Assembly (NCBI GenBank): GCA_014281115.1
Contig: JACONQ010000019.1
Location: 1,736,001 to 1,800,000 of the forward strand
Direction: 5' to 3'
DNA: 64,000 bases
Source: Laburnicola sp. R22_1
Taxonomy: Eukaryota; Ascomycota; Dothideomycetes; Pleosporales; Didymosphaeriaceae
The translations under genes were made by a program, and so were the position numbers. Positions 31,288-41,554 of this stretch are shown piece by piece. Within the stretch, counting starts at the first letter, position 1. The number at the start of each line of letters is the position of its first letter. Under the pieces are notes generated by a model that was not told where the DNA came from, did not search any database, and saw only the letters and a list, made by a program, of their open reading frames with translations.

Positions 31288-32127
31288 TCACAACGCCTTC
31301 CCCATAAACTTCCTCTTCGTAAAGCTCAGCCACCACTTACTCGGCACATTCGACCCATCGGCATACAACCGATTCAGCATCCTCGTCGCCAGTTCCTGCC
31401 GCATCTGCATGATATACTGCCTCAGCACCTCGGCCTGATTCCGATCCGGCGGCGCCTCAAACGCCTGATTCAGCGGGAATCCCGCATCCCCGGGGATCGC
31501 AAAATTGGTATCCAGCGCAATATTCATGACCGCCTGCGTCGGGCTCGCCAGTTAGCACGGTTCGCATTCTTTCACATTCTGCGCTCCGCGCGCATATCGC
31601 GTCGTCCGATGGGAGTGGATTGCATGACCCACGACGTACGTACCTTCTCGGCGTCCCTCCTCGCCATGCCCGGCTTCACTTTGCCCAACACGTCGCTCAC
31701 GAATAAGATGCCGTAGATCATGACGCGGTCTGCGGGGCCTTTGATCTCGAAGTTGCGGAAGAAGGTGTTTGCGCGGAAGAGCGAGATGACTTCGTCGAGG
31801 GGGTCGTAGGAGTCGTGCGAGGCGTCGATGGTGAGGTCGGTGGTGGAGGCGGGGAGGGCGGGGAGCTGGATGGCGGGGCCGCGGGTGCGCGTGCGGAGGG
31901 GGAGGAGCGCGAAGTTGCCTGTAGAGAGGGGGCGTGTGAGTTGAGTTGAGTTGGGGGTCGGGGTGGAGAGGGGAGCGCGTGGGCGTGGGCACACCGATTA
32001 GTTGTTGGTTTGGCTCGTCGAGGAAGACGGAGTGGTAGGCCTGGGGTGGTTAGTGGGCTGTGCCTGTGCGTGTGCGTGGATGCGGAGAAGAGAGGTGTAG
32101 AGCTTCAAGGGTGGTACGTACAGGCAT
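31288..32127 (-). CDS. ARC18: Arp2/3 complex 21-kDa subunit (ARPC3), four exons
   Basis: Structural subunit of the Arp2/3 actin-nucleating complex, acting at cortical actin patches. Exons on the minus strand: 32122-32127, 31995-32040, 31644-31918, 31288-31533, giving 190 residues, the family length. Exon 1 codes only Met-Pro (ATGCCT), followed by donor GTACGT; exon 2 opens AYHSVFLDEPNQQLIG, as in all ARPC3 proteins. Exon 3 has NFALLPLRTRTRGPA and the DEVISLFRANTFFRNFEIKG block; exon 4 has DRNQAEVLRQYIMQMRQELA and the typical end KWWLSFTKRKFMGKAL. Joins keep the frame. It is divergent from RFC3, with 232 bp between start codons. Confidence 0.93.
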
Positions 32128-32359
32128 CTTGGAGGTGGGTGCATCCGCGCTTCCCGAGGGAGTTGGGGGAGCTCTGGGGAATTCGGCGGAGGTGAGGTAG
32201 CTTGCGGGTTCCGAGCACTTGTCGTGGGTGGACCGTAGTACCGTGGTGGGACGTCAGGCTTAGTCAGCGTGCTTCCGCTCCACAAGTCAATTAATAACAC
32301 GCGCGACGCGTCTGCCATTTCTTGATTTCTCGAACCTCAAGGAAAGACATCGCATCAAC

Positions 32360-33636
32360 ATGTCCGACTATGAGGACGAGATGGACGTCGACGCGCCCGT
32401 CGCAGACACGACCATCTCGTTTGGAGGCGACGAGAAGAAGGGGAAGCGGAGCGCGGCCAACTTGCCCGTTGAAGCTGAAGACTCTCTGCCCTGGTGTGTT
32501 GGCTTCTTGCTCCAGAGGATGAGTGCTAACGTTGGCAAGGGTTGAGAAATACCGACCAAACTCGTTAGACGACGTCGAAGGCCACAAGGACATCATAGCC
32601 ACCATCAACAAATTTGTGGACTCGAACGTACGACCATTCGCCTCCAAGTGTATGCTCGCACTAACGGACTTAGCGGTTACCCCATCTCCTCCTGTATGGC
32701 CCTCCCGGTACTGGCAAGACTTCGACGGTTCTGGCTCTCGCACGGCGTATATACGGAACCAAGAATATGAGGCAGATGGTGCTGGAGCTGAACGCCTCCG
32801 ACGACCGAGGTATCGACGTGGTCCGCGAGCAGATCAAGACCTTTAGTAGCACAAAGCAGATATTTTCTGCTGCACCTAAGGCTGGCGAGGCTTCGTCACT
32901 GGCGACATTCAAGCTGATCATCCTGGACGAGGCGGACGCTATGACATCAACGGCACAGATGGCCCTGCGACGGATTATGGAGAAATACACGGCCAACACC
33001 CGATTCTGCATTATTGCGAATTACACACACAAACTGTCTCCAGCTCTTCTTTCGCGATGTACGAGGTTCCGGTTCTCGCCGCTGAAGGAGATGGATATTA
33101 GGAACTTGGTGGACAAGGTCATTGAGGATGAGCAGGTCACCATTACACAAGAGGCGACGGAATCGCTGGTTACTCTGAGCAAAGGCGATATGAGACGAGC
33201 ATTGAACGTCCTACAAGCGTGTCATGCGTCGAGCACACCCCTGCAGCCGCCGGGGAAATCGGCGCCAAATCCGCGCACCATCGTTCGAGACCAGATCACA
33301 CAGACGACAATCTACGAATGCATAGCCGCACCGCACCCGGCAGACATCCAGTTCATCCTTAATATGCTGCTGGAGACAGGCGATATTACACAATGTTTGA
33401 GGACGATCAACACGATAAAGACTCAGAAGGGTCTCGCTTTGGCAGATATACTGACAGCGCTGAGCGAGGAATTGGTGAAGAATGAGGTCCCGTCTCAGAC
33501 CATGGTAACGTGGATGTCTGGGCTTGCCGATATCGAGTATCGGTTGAGCGGCGGAGGGAATGAGCAAATACAGACGGGCGCAACCATTGGCGTCGTGCGG
33601 ACGGGTGTGGAATTGCTAGCGCATGGGAAGAAATAA
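32360..33636 (+). CDS. RFC3: Replication factor C subunit 3 (clamp-loader AAA+ ATPase)
   Basis: Small RFC subunit that loads the PCNA clamp on DNA. Exons 32360-32493, 32540-32627, 32674-33636, joined in frame, 394 residues. After an acidic 40-residue tail come VEKYRPNSLDDVEGHKDII, Walker A GPPGTGKT (RLPHLLLYGPPGTGKTSTV is rebuilt across intron 2), LELNASDDRG, Walker B LIILDEADAMT, sensor 1 NYTHKLSPAL and the arginine-finger motif SRCTRFRF. The C-terminal collar helices follow. Introns are 46 bp each; the first ends in AAG, which is unusual but allowed. The family's yeast member is about 340 residues, so the N-terminal tail is an extension common in filamentous fungi. Confidence 0.95.
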
Positions 33637-34115
33637 ATCTCAGGGGTTGACTGAGGGTTGCAGAAAAAGAGGATGGAAAATTGGGAGATCATCCTAGGGA
33701 GAGAATCATGATACCATTTGCGATGTTGACGACAACGTAATCTCGCCAGATATCTTATCGCGTTCCAAATCTTGTTCGTCCTTCGTTTCGCCGGCCAGGC
33801 TTTCACTATTGCCTTGCCAACTGTTGAAAGACCATCTAGGTCAACGCTGCATCACATCAACACAAACTTGGCACCAGTGAAAGATCGCAACAAGGCACAG
33901 ACCGTGCGTGCGTCAGTCCGTACCGGTCTAATATAAACTTCCCTATATAAAGTTCGTCACTCTGGTCCACACGCTTTCTCTCGTCCATCAACCTTGGAAT
34001 CAGAATCCTTTCCTCAACCTGTTCCGGCTCCAGCGAACACGCATTATTATATCACCCTCTCCTTGGTCTGATCAACACACTTTTGCGTGTACTTCCAAAC
34101 CATCACCAATCCACA
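33637..34115. promoter_or_regulatory. Promoter region of the gene at 34116, with TATA box
   Basis: TATATAA at 33954-33960, about 156 bp before the ATG, followed by pyrimidine-rich runs (CTTTCTCTCGTCC) and a CCACAATG start context: a typical fungal TATA/CT-rich core promoter. The 3' end of RFC3 lies in its first part. Confidence 0.5.
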
Positions 34116-35054
34116 ATGAACACTCAACACGAGAAGAAACCAACCCAGGACGAAACCGGTCTCTCGCGTCGAGAACGGCTCCGTGCCCTCAGGGAGCGAA
34201 ACCGACCATCCGAGGCGACCAAGCCCCAGCATCGCGAACCCGGACTCCACCTCTCCTTCGACATGGACGAGAGTCTCTCCAACGGCTCCATCAAGCCCCC
34301 TCCATCCAAGTCAAAGACCGATGACACGACGGCTTCCTCTCCGCCCAAGACGTCCCAAAAGGTAACCCACGACCCCCGCGGAGGCTTCGGCTACGTCGCC
34401 TCCGTAAACTTCACCCCGGAAACCAGCTTCGCCTCGACAGCCCCCAGCTTCTCCGACAACCCCTCTCCCGCCACCAACAGGACTCCACCCTTCTCGCACC
34501 AACCCATCGTCGACCCGACCACGTCCTTCGCCGACGTCCTCGTCATGCGCAACATCAACCGTGAAGCCCAATCTTTCACCGCGCCCTCGACAATGCATTG
34601 TTCTTCGACGGCCACCACGACCGATATCCTCGCCATGAAGCACGCCGCCGAGCAGCTCTTCGCGCAGTACGCCGACTCGGCCGAAATCTACCACGCGCTA
34701 GCGAACCGCCTCGAGCGCATGGTGCGCGCCGAAGTCGCGAGGGTAGAAGCCGGTGCCAAGGCGGCGGCAGCGGCTTCGTACCAGCTTCCGTTCTCGAAGC
34801 GCAAGCGGTTGCTGGAGCCGCCCAGGGTGGCGGACTCGGCGGTCAAGCTGAGGGATTTTTTGAGCAGCCAGGCTGAGGTGCAGGTGGAGATGGGGCAGGC
34901 GGAGCAGCGGGTGCAGCATGAGGTTGTGTGGGCGGAGTGGCTGGTTGAGGCTGCGGTGAGGGGGGTCTTGCATTTGAAGGTTGTGGGGTGCCATTGTCGG
35001 CCGGAGCCGCAGTGGGAGGGGGCGGGTGCCGAGGATGAGGAGTGGGATGAATGA
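34116..35054 (+). CDS. Unrecognised basic, Ser/Pro-rich protein, 312 residues
   Basis: Single open frame; the ATG at 34116 has a good context (TCCACAATGAA) and is preferred over the in-frame 34083. It begins with a charged segment (LSRRERLRALRERNRP), followed by a Ser/Thr/Pro-rich, probably disordered stretch to about 165. Then come two helical regions: TTDILAMKHAAEQLFAQYAD to about 215, and a segment around VKLRDFLSSQAEVQVEMGQA near 260. The last residues are acidic (AEDEEWDE). I do not recognise the family. A strong TATA-type promoter and a CT-rich leader suggest regulated or abundant expression (inference). Confidence 0.7.
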   Translation: MNTQHEKKPTQDETGLSRRERLRALRERNRPSEATKPQHREPGLHLSFDMDESLSNGSIKPPPSKSKTDDTTASSPPKTSQKVTHDPRGGFGYVASVNFTPETSFASTAPSFSDNPSPATNRTPPFSHQPIVDPTTSFADVLVMRNINREAQSFTAPSTMHCSSTATTTDILAMKHAAEQLFAQYADSAEIYHALANRLERMVRAEVARVEAGAKAAAAASYQLPFSKRKRLLEPPRVADSAVKLRDFLSSQAEVQVEMGQAEQRVQHEVVWAEWLVEAAVRGVLHLKVVGCHCRPEPQWEGAGAEDEEWDE

Positions 35055-35630
35055 TGGGCTGGTGTGTTGGGGGGTTGACAGGAGCGTGATAGGGACTGGA
35101 TTGCAGGGTGTTTGTTGGTGAACGGGTAAGATGATGGCGTTTGTGGCTAACGTGGGAATGCTAGTTCGGGATGAGTCGATCCATTTTCCCAGGTCCAATG
35201 CTCACTTGGGAGATTCATGTACTCTTCAGCAGGGGGGTTCCAGGTATTGGATGCAGCTACTAGTTATCAGGACATGAATGCGGGGTGGATGGTGCGGGCT
35301 ATGTTTAGCGAATGAGCGAGCGGACTACTGAGAGTCGTTCTTTGTTGAATTAGAATGCTACATGTCGGAGAATCTATGCGTATCTGTCTGATTTTTACTT
35401 CCGTTGCGAACCATGGCACTGAGGTGTAACTCAACTAAGCTTTTTTCTACTACAGCCCCAGATCAAAAATTCTGGAGTCTTATCATAGACTGAGTTGCTA
35501 TGCGATACACGATATGATGTCGTTGTTTAATTTCAAAGCTATATATATATGCGTGTGTGTGTGTACGATTCGAAAGCTGAATATATACAAAGCTCTACTC
35601 CAACCCCAATCCAAAAAATGTCCCCACGCT
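35055..35630. other. Intergenic stretch between two genes facing each other
   Basis: Contains the 3' ends of both neighbours, a TATATATATATGCG run and a (GT)n run near 35545-35565. No gene seen. Confidence 0.5.
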
Positions 35631-37700
35631 CTACGCCACCTCCAATCTCAACGCATCATACTGTAAATACACAGTCTCCGGCAAGACGGCCGCCTCGGGC
35701 GCCGTCGCCCTCGCCGGCAAACTCAAGACCATCTCATTCGCCCCCGCCTTCAACAACCCCGCGTCAAACACAAACTTATGCCCCGTTGTATAACACGTCG
35801 CGCCGCTGCGTGCCGCACAGCTCGACGAGTGGTGCGGCGGGATCGTCCACACGGGTAGCTGCTTTTTATTCACGCTGACCGTGTACGGCAGACTGCTCCA
35901 CTCCTTGTCCGCGTTGTCGGTATTTCCCGCCGAAGTTTTGACGCCCGCTAGCTGTATGGTAAACGTAGCGGTTGTCTTGGTGGAAAGTTGCTGCTGCGTG
36001 AGATCGAACGCGAGAGTCCAGTTGTTGACGTTTGCATAGTAGGGCTCTTTACGGATGGAGTTTCCTTTGCCGCCGAAGACGCTCCAGTGCACGTAGTTGA
36101 AATCGTGGGCGGGGTTCGACGTCCCGACTTGGTAGGTGACGCCGGAGGGGAAGTCGTTTGGGAAGTCGTGGACGGCCCAGTAGAGGCGGTAGTGCGGGGC
36201 GCCGAGGGGTTTCGACGTGTCTTTTTGGTTGCCGTGGCGGAATTCGCCGCAGGATTTGTCGGGCGTGCCGATGCGCCAGAGTTCGGTGCCGGCGGCTTCG
36301 GGCGTCCATGTTGCCGTCGTGGTTTGGGTGGCTCTGGCTTTGATTTGGATGCCGTCTTGCGTGTATTGCCCGAAGATGCCGTCTGCGTAGACAGTTAGGC
36401 GGTAGGTACCGGCTTTTACGGAGGGAATGGTGACGCTGCCGGAACTGCTGATTTCGCCCCAGTATTGGTATGCTTTGCTGTCTTTGTCGTTGTCTTGGAA
36501 GTCGTTGTTGTTGAGGGCTAGGACTGCTATGGCGCGGGTTGCGCCTTTGGGGAGGGTGATGGTGCCTTTGAAGGTGCCGCGGCCGGAGGAGGGTACGAGG
36601 TTGGGGACATGTTGTGTAATTGAATCGTAGAAGGGGGTCCAGTTGTGGGTCGCGGTTTTGGCGGCGTCACTGCGCAACTGTTGCAGAGTAGTTCCTCTGG
36701 CGCCCTTGTTAAAGTAATAGTATTGCTGTGATCGAAATGAGTTCGTATTCCCACAAAAGGGGAGACGAAGAATGAGGGCTTACAGGTCCGAAAGTACGGT
36801 CAAAGCCATTGACCATCTCTGGTACGCCGTTTCCGTGGTGGTTTGAAACTAGAAACTCGTTAAAAGACTGATGTTTCGCATGGAACAGTACAGGGAATTA
36901 CCAAGATAATTATACACGATACCGTCCACGGTCAAATCCGAGTGCGTCGGTCCTCCGTAATACGTGTCCTTTGTATTCATAACCAGCCACGCTCCAAACG
37001 CCGATCCATCGCTGCTCTTGCTGCCGTCACCATACATGCCATGCACAGTCTGGTTCCTCCACTCCTCAGAGAACATGTATTTGGTAAAGTAGTCCGACAC
37101 TTGCTTAACGTAAGGATGATCTTTTTTGCCGCCCACATACCACGAGGCATCTTGCACCGACGGAGCGCCGCGTGTATCAGGTAACGGACCGTACATGGCA
37201 TCGCTCGAGGATAAATGCGTCCAGAGCGACGAGCTTGGGCGGAACAACTGTCGCATCTCACCCAGGTCGCCACCGCTCGGCGTCACTGAGTTTTTGTATG
37301 AAGCGCGAGCGAAGACGTGCATGCCCGTCTCGCCATCGCGCAGGAACCAATACTGCTCGAGCACCTTTCCTGTGTTCCGGTAATCCTGGCTCATGATTGC
37401 ACCCGCGTATGCCTTGCCGTCGCCATCAGTGCCTTTGACAAGTTTATAGGTGGCGCCATTTCCCGGTGTCCAGAATCCGCTGGGGACGCAATGGCAGTCT
37501 AGATATGGACCGCGACCCGTGCCGAGCAGATTTTGCCCATCGAGGGAAAGCTTGGAGACGTAGCCGGTGCCTTTGGCGACGGAGAAGGAGAGACGGTCGT
37601 TGGAGATGTTGATGGTCCTGCTATCCTCGGAAGATTTGATGGCTGCGAGGGCGACCGAGGCCCATGTCGCAAAGGCGAAGAAACTCGCGAGTTTGAACAT
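35631..37700 (-). CDS. Rhamnogalacturonan lyase, polysaccharide lyase family 4, secreted
   Basis: Cleaves the rhamnose-galacturonate backbone of pectin rhamnogalacturonan I by beta-elimination, leaving unsaturated galacturonyl ends. Exons 36902-37700, 36784-36848 and 35631-36725 give 652 residues. The start at 37700 (MFKLASFFAFATWASVALA) is a clear signal peptide; an ATG three codons earlier is possible. Domain 1 (catalytic beta sandwich) has RTINISNDRLSFSVAKGTGY and GRGPYLDCHCVPSGFW. Intron joins rebuild VSNHHGNGVPEM and then QYYYFNKGARGTT. The fibronectin-like domain begins GRGTFKGTITLPKGATRAI, and the C-terminal carbohydrate-binding-like domain has WRIGTPDKSCGEFRHG and HDFNYVHWSVFGGKGNS. 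It is divergent from a GH105 gene that acts on its product. Confidence 0.93.
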
Positions 37701-38346
37701 GGCGGTCATGCAATTCTGCACTCAGCACGTTCTTCAGTCGCCGTTATATCATTTTGCTGTGCGACGGGACAATTGTCCATCGGTTTAACAAGCACCGGGC
37801 ACTCGGAAGAATTGCCATCTTCAGGAGCGCGCACATATAGAGTGAGGCTTATTAGTACGAGCCAGGAGGTGACTAACATGGATGAATGGATGGATGAATA
37901 TAACGAGGGGCTCGGGCTATGATAGACCGAGCCTCTTGGGTGCATTAAACGAGTACGAGCACTAGAGGAGCTGCGTAGAGAAACCCATCTGATAATTGAA
38001 AAGCCGGCTTAACTCCGTGTGGAGAGGGCGATATAGTGCAGTTGCGGGGTGAGCCTAATTGCACTGCATGCCTCCTATCACAACGCGATTCTTGTCTGCA
38101 ACGCCACACATTCCTGCAATCGGTATCCGAATGGATCCTAATAAAGAACACGCGCACAGCCGACCATGGATGATCTTCCGCAGCTCCTCGAATCAAAGCT
38201 GGGGAATAGATTACGATGCGTGCACCATGTCCACATGTGCATCGAACGTGCTTTGAATATGCGCGCGAGCGCACATAAAACTCGAAAATTCCCTCGCCCT
38301 CGTTTCTCCCTTTTCCCTCCAAATTTCTTTTCTACCCAAAGGAATA
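37701..38346. promoter_or_regulatory. Shared promoter of the PL4 lyase and GH105 hydrolase
   Basis: 646 bp between divergent starts. Visible candidates: a perfect 9-bp CGG-TAT-CCG (38121-38129), the inverted-triplet form used by zinc-cluster (Zn2Cys6) regulators; a 12-bp palindrome GGACAATTGTCC (37767-37778); and three hexamers fitting the CreA consensus SYGGRG at 38019, 38044 and 38199, as expected for carbon-repressed pectinase genes. A TATA-like CATAAAA lies near 38273. Binding is not shown; short motifs occur by chance. Confidence 0.5.
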
Positions 38347-39453
38347 ATGCTACTCAAATGGCTACCGACGCTCCTAGCGGCGACACACATCGCAGCAGCC
38401 CCACCACCCTTCACCAAAACCTCGCTAAACACCGCCTCCAAATCTGCCATACAACGCCTCACCGCAATGCCATACTGGAGCATTGGCTGGGACTGGGACC
38501 AAGGCGTAGGCCTCTACGGCATCTGGAAACACTACGAAGCCACAGGCGACAATGCCTCCTTCGCCGCCGTGCAAGACTGGTTCACGACGCGGCTGCCTCG
38601 CGGCCAACGCAAACACGTCAACAGCATGTCCGTTTTCGCGACACTCGCAGACTTGTACAACGTCACGCGCGACGCTAAATGGGTGCCGTACATGGAAGAG
38701 TGGGCCGACTGGGCTATGTACAATCTGACAAGGACGGAAGAGGGCGGCATGCAGCATGTTACGTCTGGGAGTCAGAATACGCAGCAGCTGTGGATTGATA
38801 CGTTGATGATGGCTGCGATTCCGTTGGCTAAGATTGGGATGCTGCTTGATAAGCCCGAGTATGTGGCGGAGGCGAAGAAGCAGTTCGATATTCACATCAA
38901 GTATCTGCACGATAAGGAGACGGGGCTGTTCTTCCATGGGTGGACGTTCGTTGATAGGGATAATTTTGCAGGGGCGCATTGGGCGAGGGGGAATGCGTGG
39001 GCTGTGATCACGCTGACTGAGATGCTGGAGCTGTTGGGTGGAGACGGGGAGGAACAGGATCCTACGATACGCGGGACGCTAGATGCGGTGCACGCGATGC
39101 TACCAGAGCTTCAAGACGGGGTAAATGGGGGCTTGTGGCGCACCGTGCTAGATCATCCTATCACAGAAGGATCATACATCGAGACGTCGGCGTCGGCGGG
39201 GTTTCTGTTTTCGTACGTGAAAGCGCAGAGGAAAGGGTGGACTGCGGGTGATAAGTATGCGGATACGGTGGAGAAGGGAGTGGAAGGTGTGCTGAAGAGT
39301 ATTGCGCCCAGTGGCGAGGTTAGGAACGTGAGTGCTGGGACCGGTGTTGGTGAAACGATTCAGCATTATTATAATATTCCTAAGATTCAGACCATGTGGG
39401 GGCAAGGTATGGCTGTCATGGCTTTGATGGAGACATGGCAGACTCTTGAATGA
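38347..39453 (+). CDS. GH105 unsaturated rhamnogalacturonyl hydrolase, secreted
   Basis: Removes the unsaturated galacturonic acid from the ends that rhamnogalacturonan lyases leave. 368 residues, no intron, starting MLLKWLPTLLAATHIAAAPP, a signal peptide. Family marks of the (alpha/alpha)6 barrel: MPYWSIGWDWDQGVGLYGIW, QQLWIDTLMMAAIPLAKIG with the conserved Asp, GLFFHGWTF, the WARGNAW signature near residue 220, GGLWRTVLDHP and YIETSASAGFLF. Putative N-glycosylation sites NAS and NVT are present. It is divergent from the PL4 gene, which makes its substrate, so the two form a two-step unit. Length and motifs are complete. Confidence 0.94.
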   Translation: MLLKWLPTLLAATHIAAAPPPFTKTSLNTASKSAIQRLTAMPYWSIGWDWDQGVGLYGIWKHYEATGDNASFAAVQDWFTTRLPRGQRKHVNSMSVFATLADLYNVTRDAKWVPYMEEWADWAMYNLTRTEEGGMQHVTSGSQNTQQLWIDTLMMAAIPLAKIGMLLDKPEYVAEAKKQFDIHIKYLHDKETGLFFHGWTFVDRDNFAGAHWARGNAWAVITLTEMLELLGGDGEEQDPTIRGTLDAVHAMLPELQDGVNGGLWRTVLDHPITEGSYIETSASAGFLFSYVKAQRKGWTAGDKYADTVEKGVEGVLKSIAPSGEVRNVSAGTGVGETIQHYYNIPKIQTMWGQGMAVMALMETWQTLE

Positions 39454-41554
39454 GAGTTTGATAGAAACCAATGAGGATAACACGTGCTGTACGCGAGTGA
39501 ACAAAGAAAAGTGGAATACAAGAGAAATAAGATTAACCCTGAAACGTATTTCTAGTTATTAATATTAGTACTAAGTGGACACTAGATGTCTTGGAAGGTT
39601 TGTGTACTCAGACTTGTTAACAATCAAGCGGCTTGCAAGCGCTTGATTGATAGCTTAATAACTATTAATCCCATTAAGTTAAGCTCGCCTATACTAATTT
39701 GTTAGCAATCTAAGCTAAGGAGGGTCAGCTTAATTGTTTAGCTTAATGGGCTTGATTAAGGTAGCGCGTGAGGCTGCTTGTTTTGCAGCAGGAGTGATTG
39801 CAATATCTTTTACTATTTTTAGCAGGGCGCTTTTACTAGGGGAGGCAGGTAATTATCCTAACTTCTATAACACTATACTCCCTCTACCAGCCCCCTAAAC
39901 AACCTGTTAAAAAGAGTAGATGGTCTACTAATACCTCTCACGTGATCGCGCGTAGTTAGTGCCTTAGTAGCCTCTAAGCCTTGTACAGGCTCTTACGCGC
40001 CTTCTAATAGATAACACACAATATTAAAACTTGTGCCTTTTATTACAACCTAATATCGCGTTATTTTTTTTTGCTTCTGTTGCCCTTATTGTGGTGCCAC
40101 CACTATGCCTCCTAGGAAACGCGCCTCTAATGACCTTACTCGCCCAAAGAAACGCGTTAAATCCTCTACCGCCTGCAGCACTGTTAGCCAGCCTATACCT
40201 ATTAATAGTTAGCTTTCGCCATTGCCGTCGCGTCTATCGCCTCGCAGAGCTCTTATAGAGGCGTCCCAGGCTTTAACTTTTAAGTCATAACTACGCGAGT
40301 CGCGGCCTAAAGACGCTATTATTGCGCCTACTAAGGGCAGCGAGAGGGTAACAGCAGCCTTATTAGTAGTAGCCCCAGATAATAAGACCTTATAAGAGGC
40401 GCTAGACGCAAGCCTTATAGACAACTTTAAGGGAATTAATTAGGGACGTTTACGCAAGTATATAAAGCCGCTCTTATTATAGAAGTTACGCAAGAGCTAG
40501 ATCTATCGCTATAGCTACCGCGTTGCGCTGCTAAAGAACCTAAGTAAGCTATACTTTGTATGCCGTTACTGCTATAAGTATAAGTACATAGATATAGGCG
40601 TAGGGATATATAAAATAACACTCTTAATGTTATTAGCGTAGTAATACTTAGAGTTGCCTAAGCGCAGCCATGGCTATAGCAAGTTAGCCATTGCTGCAAA
40701 ACCTACCTGGCTACAACGCCTACTTAAGAATAGTAACAACAGCGTGTTGTAGAAGATGGCTAATAAGCTAGCCAGCTTTAATACCCAGCGCTTCTAGCTA
40801 GCAGCTATTAGTTGGCTTGTTAAAAACAATCACCCTCTCTCTAAGTTTAAAACACTAGCTTTTTAACGCCTTCTTAAAGCTGCCAACCTACTAGCAGAAT
40901 AAGCGCTTTAGATATCTTATGTAAGCGTCTCCTAGTATATTGCGCGCTTGTACAAGCACCTAAAGCCACGCGTTATCTTGCAACTGTTGCAGGCGCTTAG
41001 TAAAGTACACCTTAGCTTTAATAGATAGACAATAAAGGGCGGTAAGCGTGGCTTTCTAGGCGTTGTTGCGCACTTTGTTAACAGTAGAGGCAACCTGTAG
41101 GACTTGCCTATAGCGCTGCCCTAGCTAATAGGCGCTTATAGTGGCGAGAGGATGGCTAAGGTTATTATAAAAACGCTGCAGGATTTTAAGATTACGTTGC
41201 AGTCAATTGGTTACTTTGTGCTTAATAATGCTACTAACAACAATAGTACTATTGCAATAGTAGCTCAAGAGTATAGTTTTAATGCCACCTATTAGCGCCT
41301 CTGCTGCGGACCTCACACGCTTAACCTTATTAGCCAGACGCTCCTCTAGGGTAAGGGCAGCGCCGCCTTATTTAAGAACAACATATAAGAGCTTACTAAT
41401 AAGCACAACTTTATAGAGGAGTGGAGGCGCGTAGGCCCACTTAGTGTACTGCTTAGTATTATTAACTACATTAAAACGCCGCAACAGCATAAGCTCTTTA
41501 AGGACTTCTAGCGCCTTGCTTATACTAAGCTACTATCTAGCGCGTTAGCTAATA

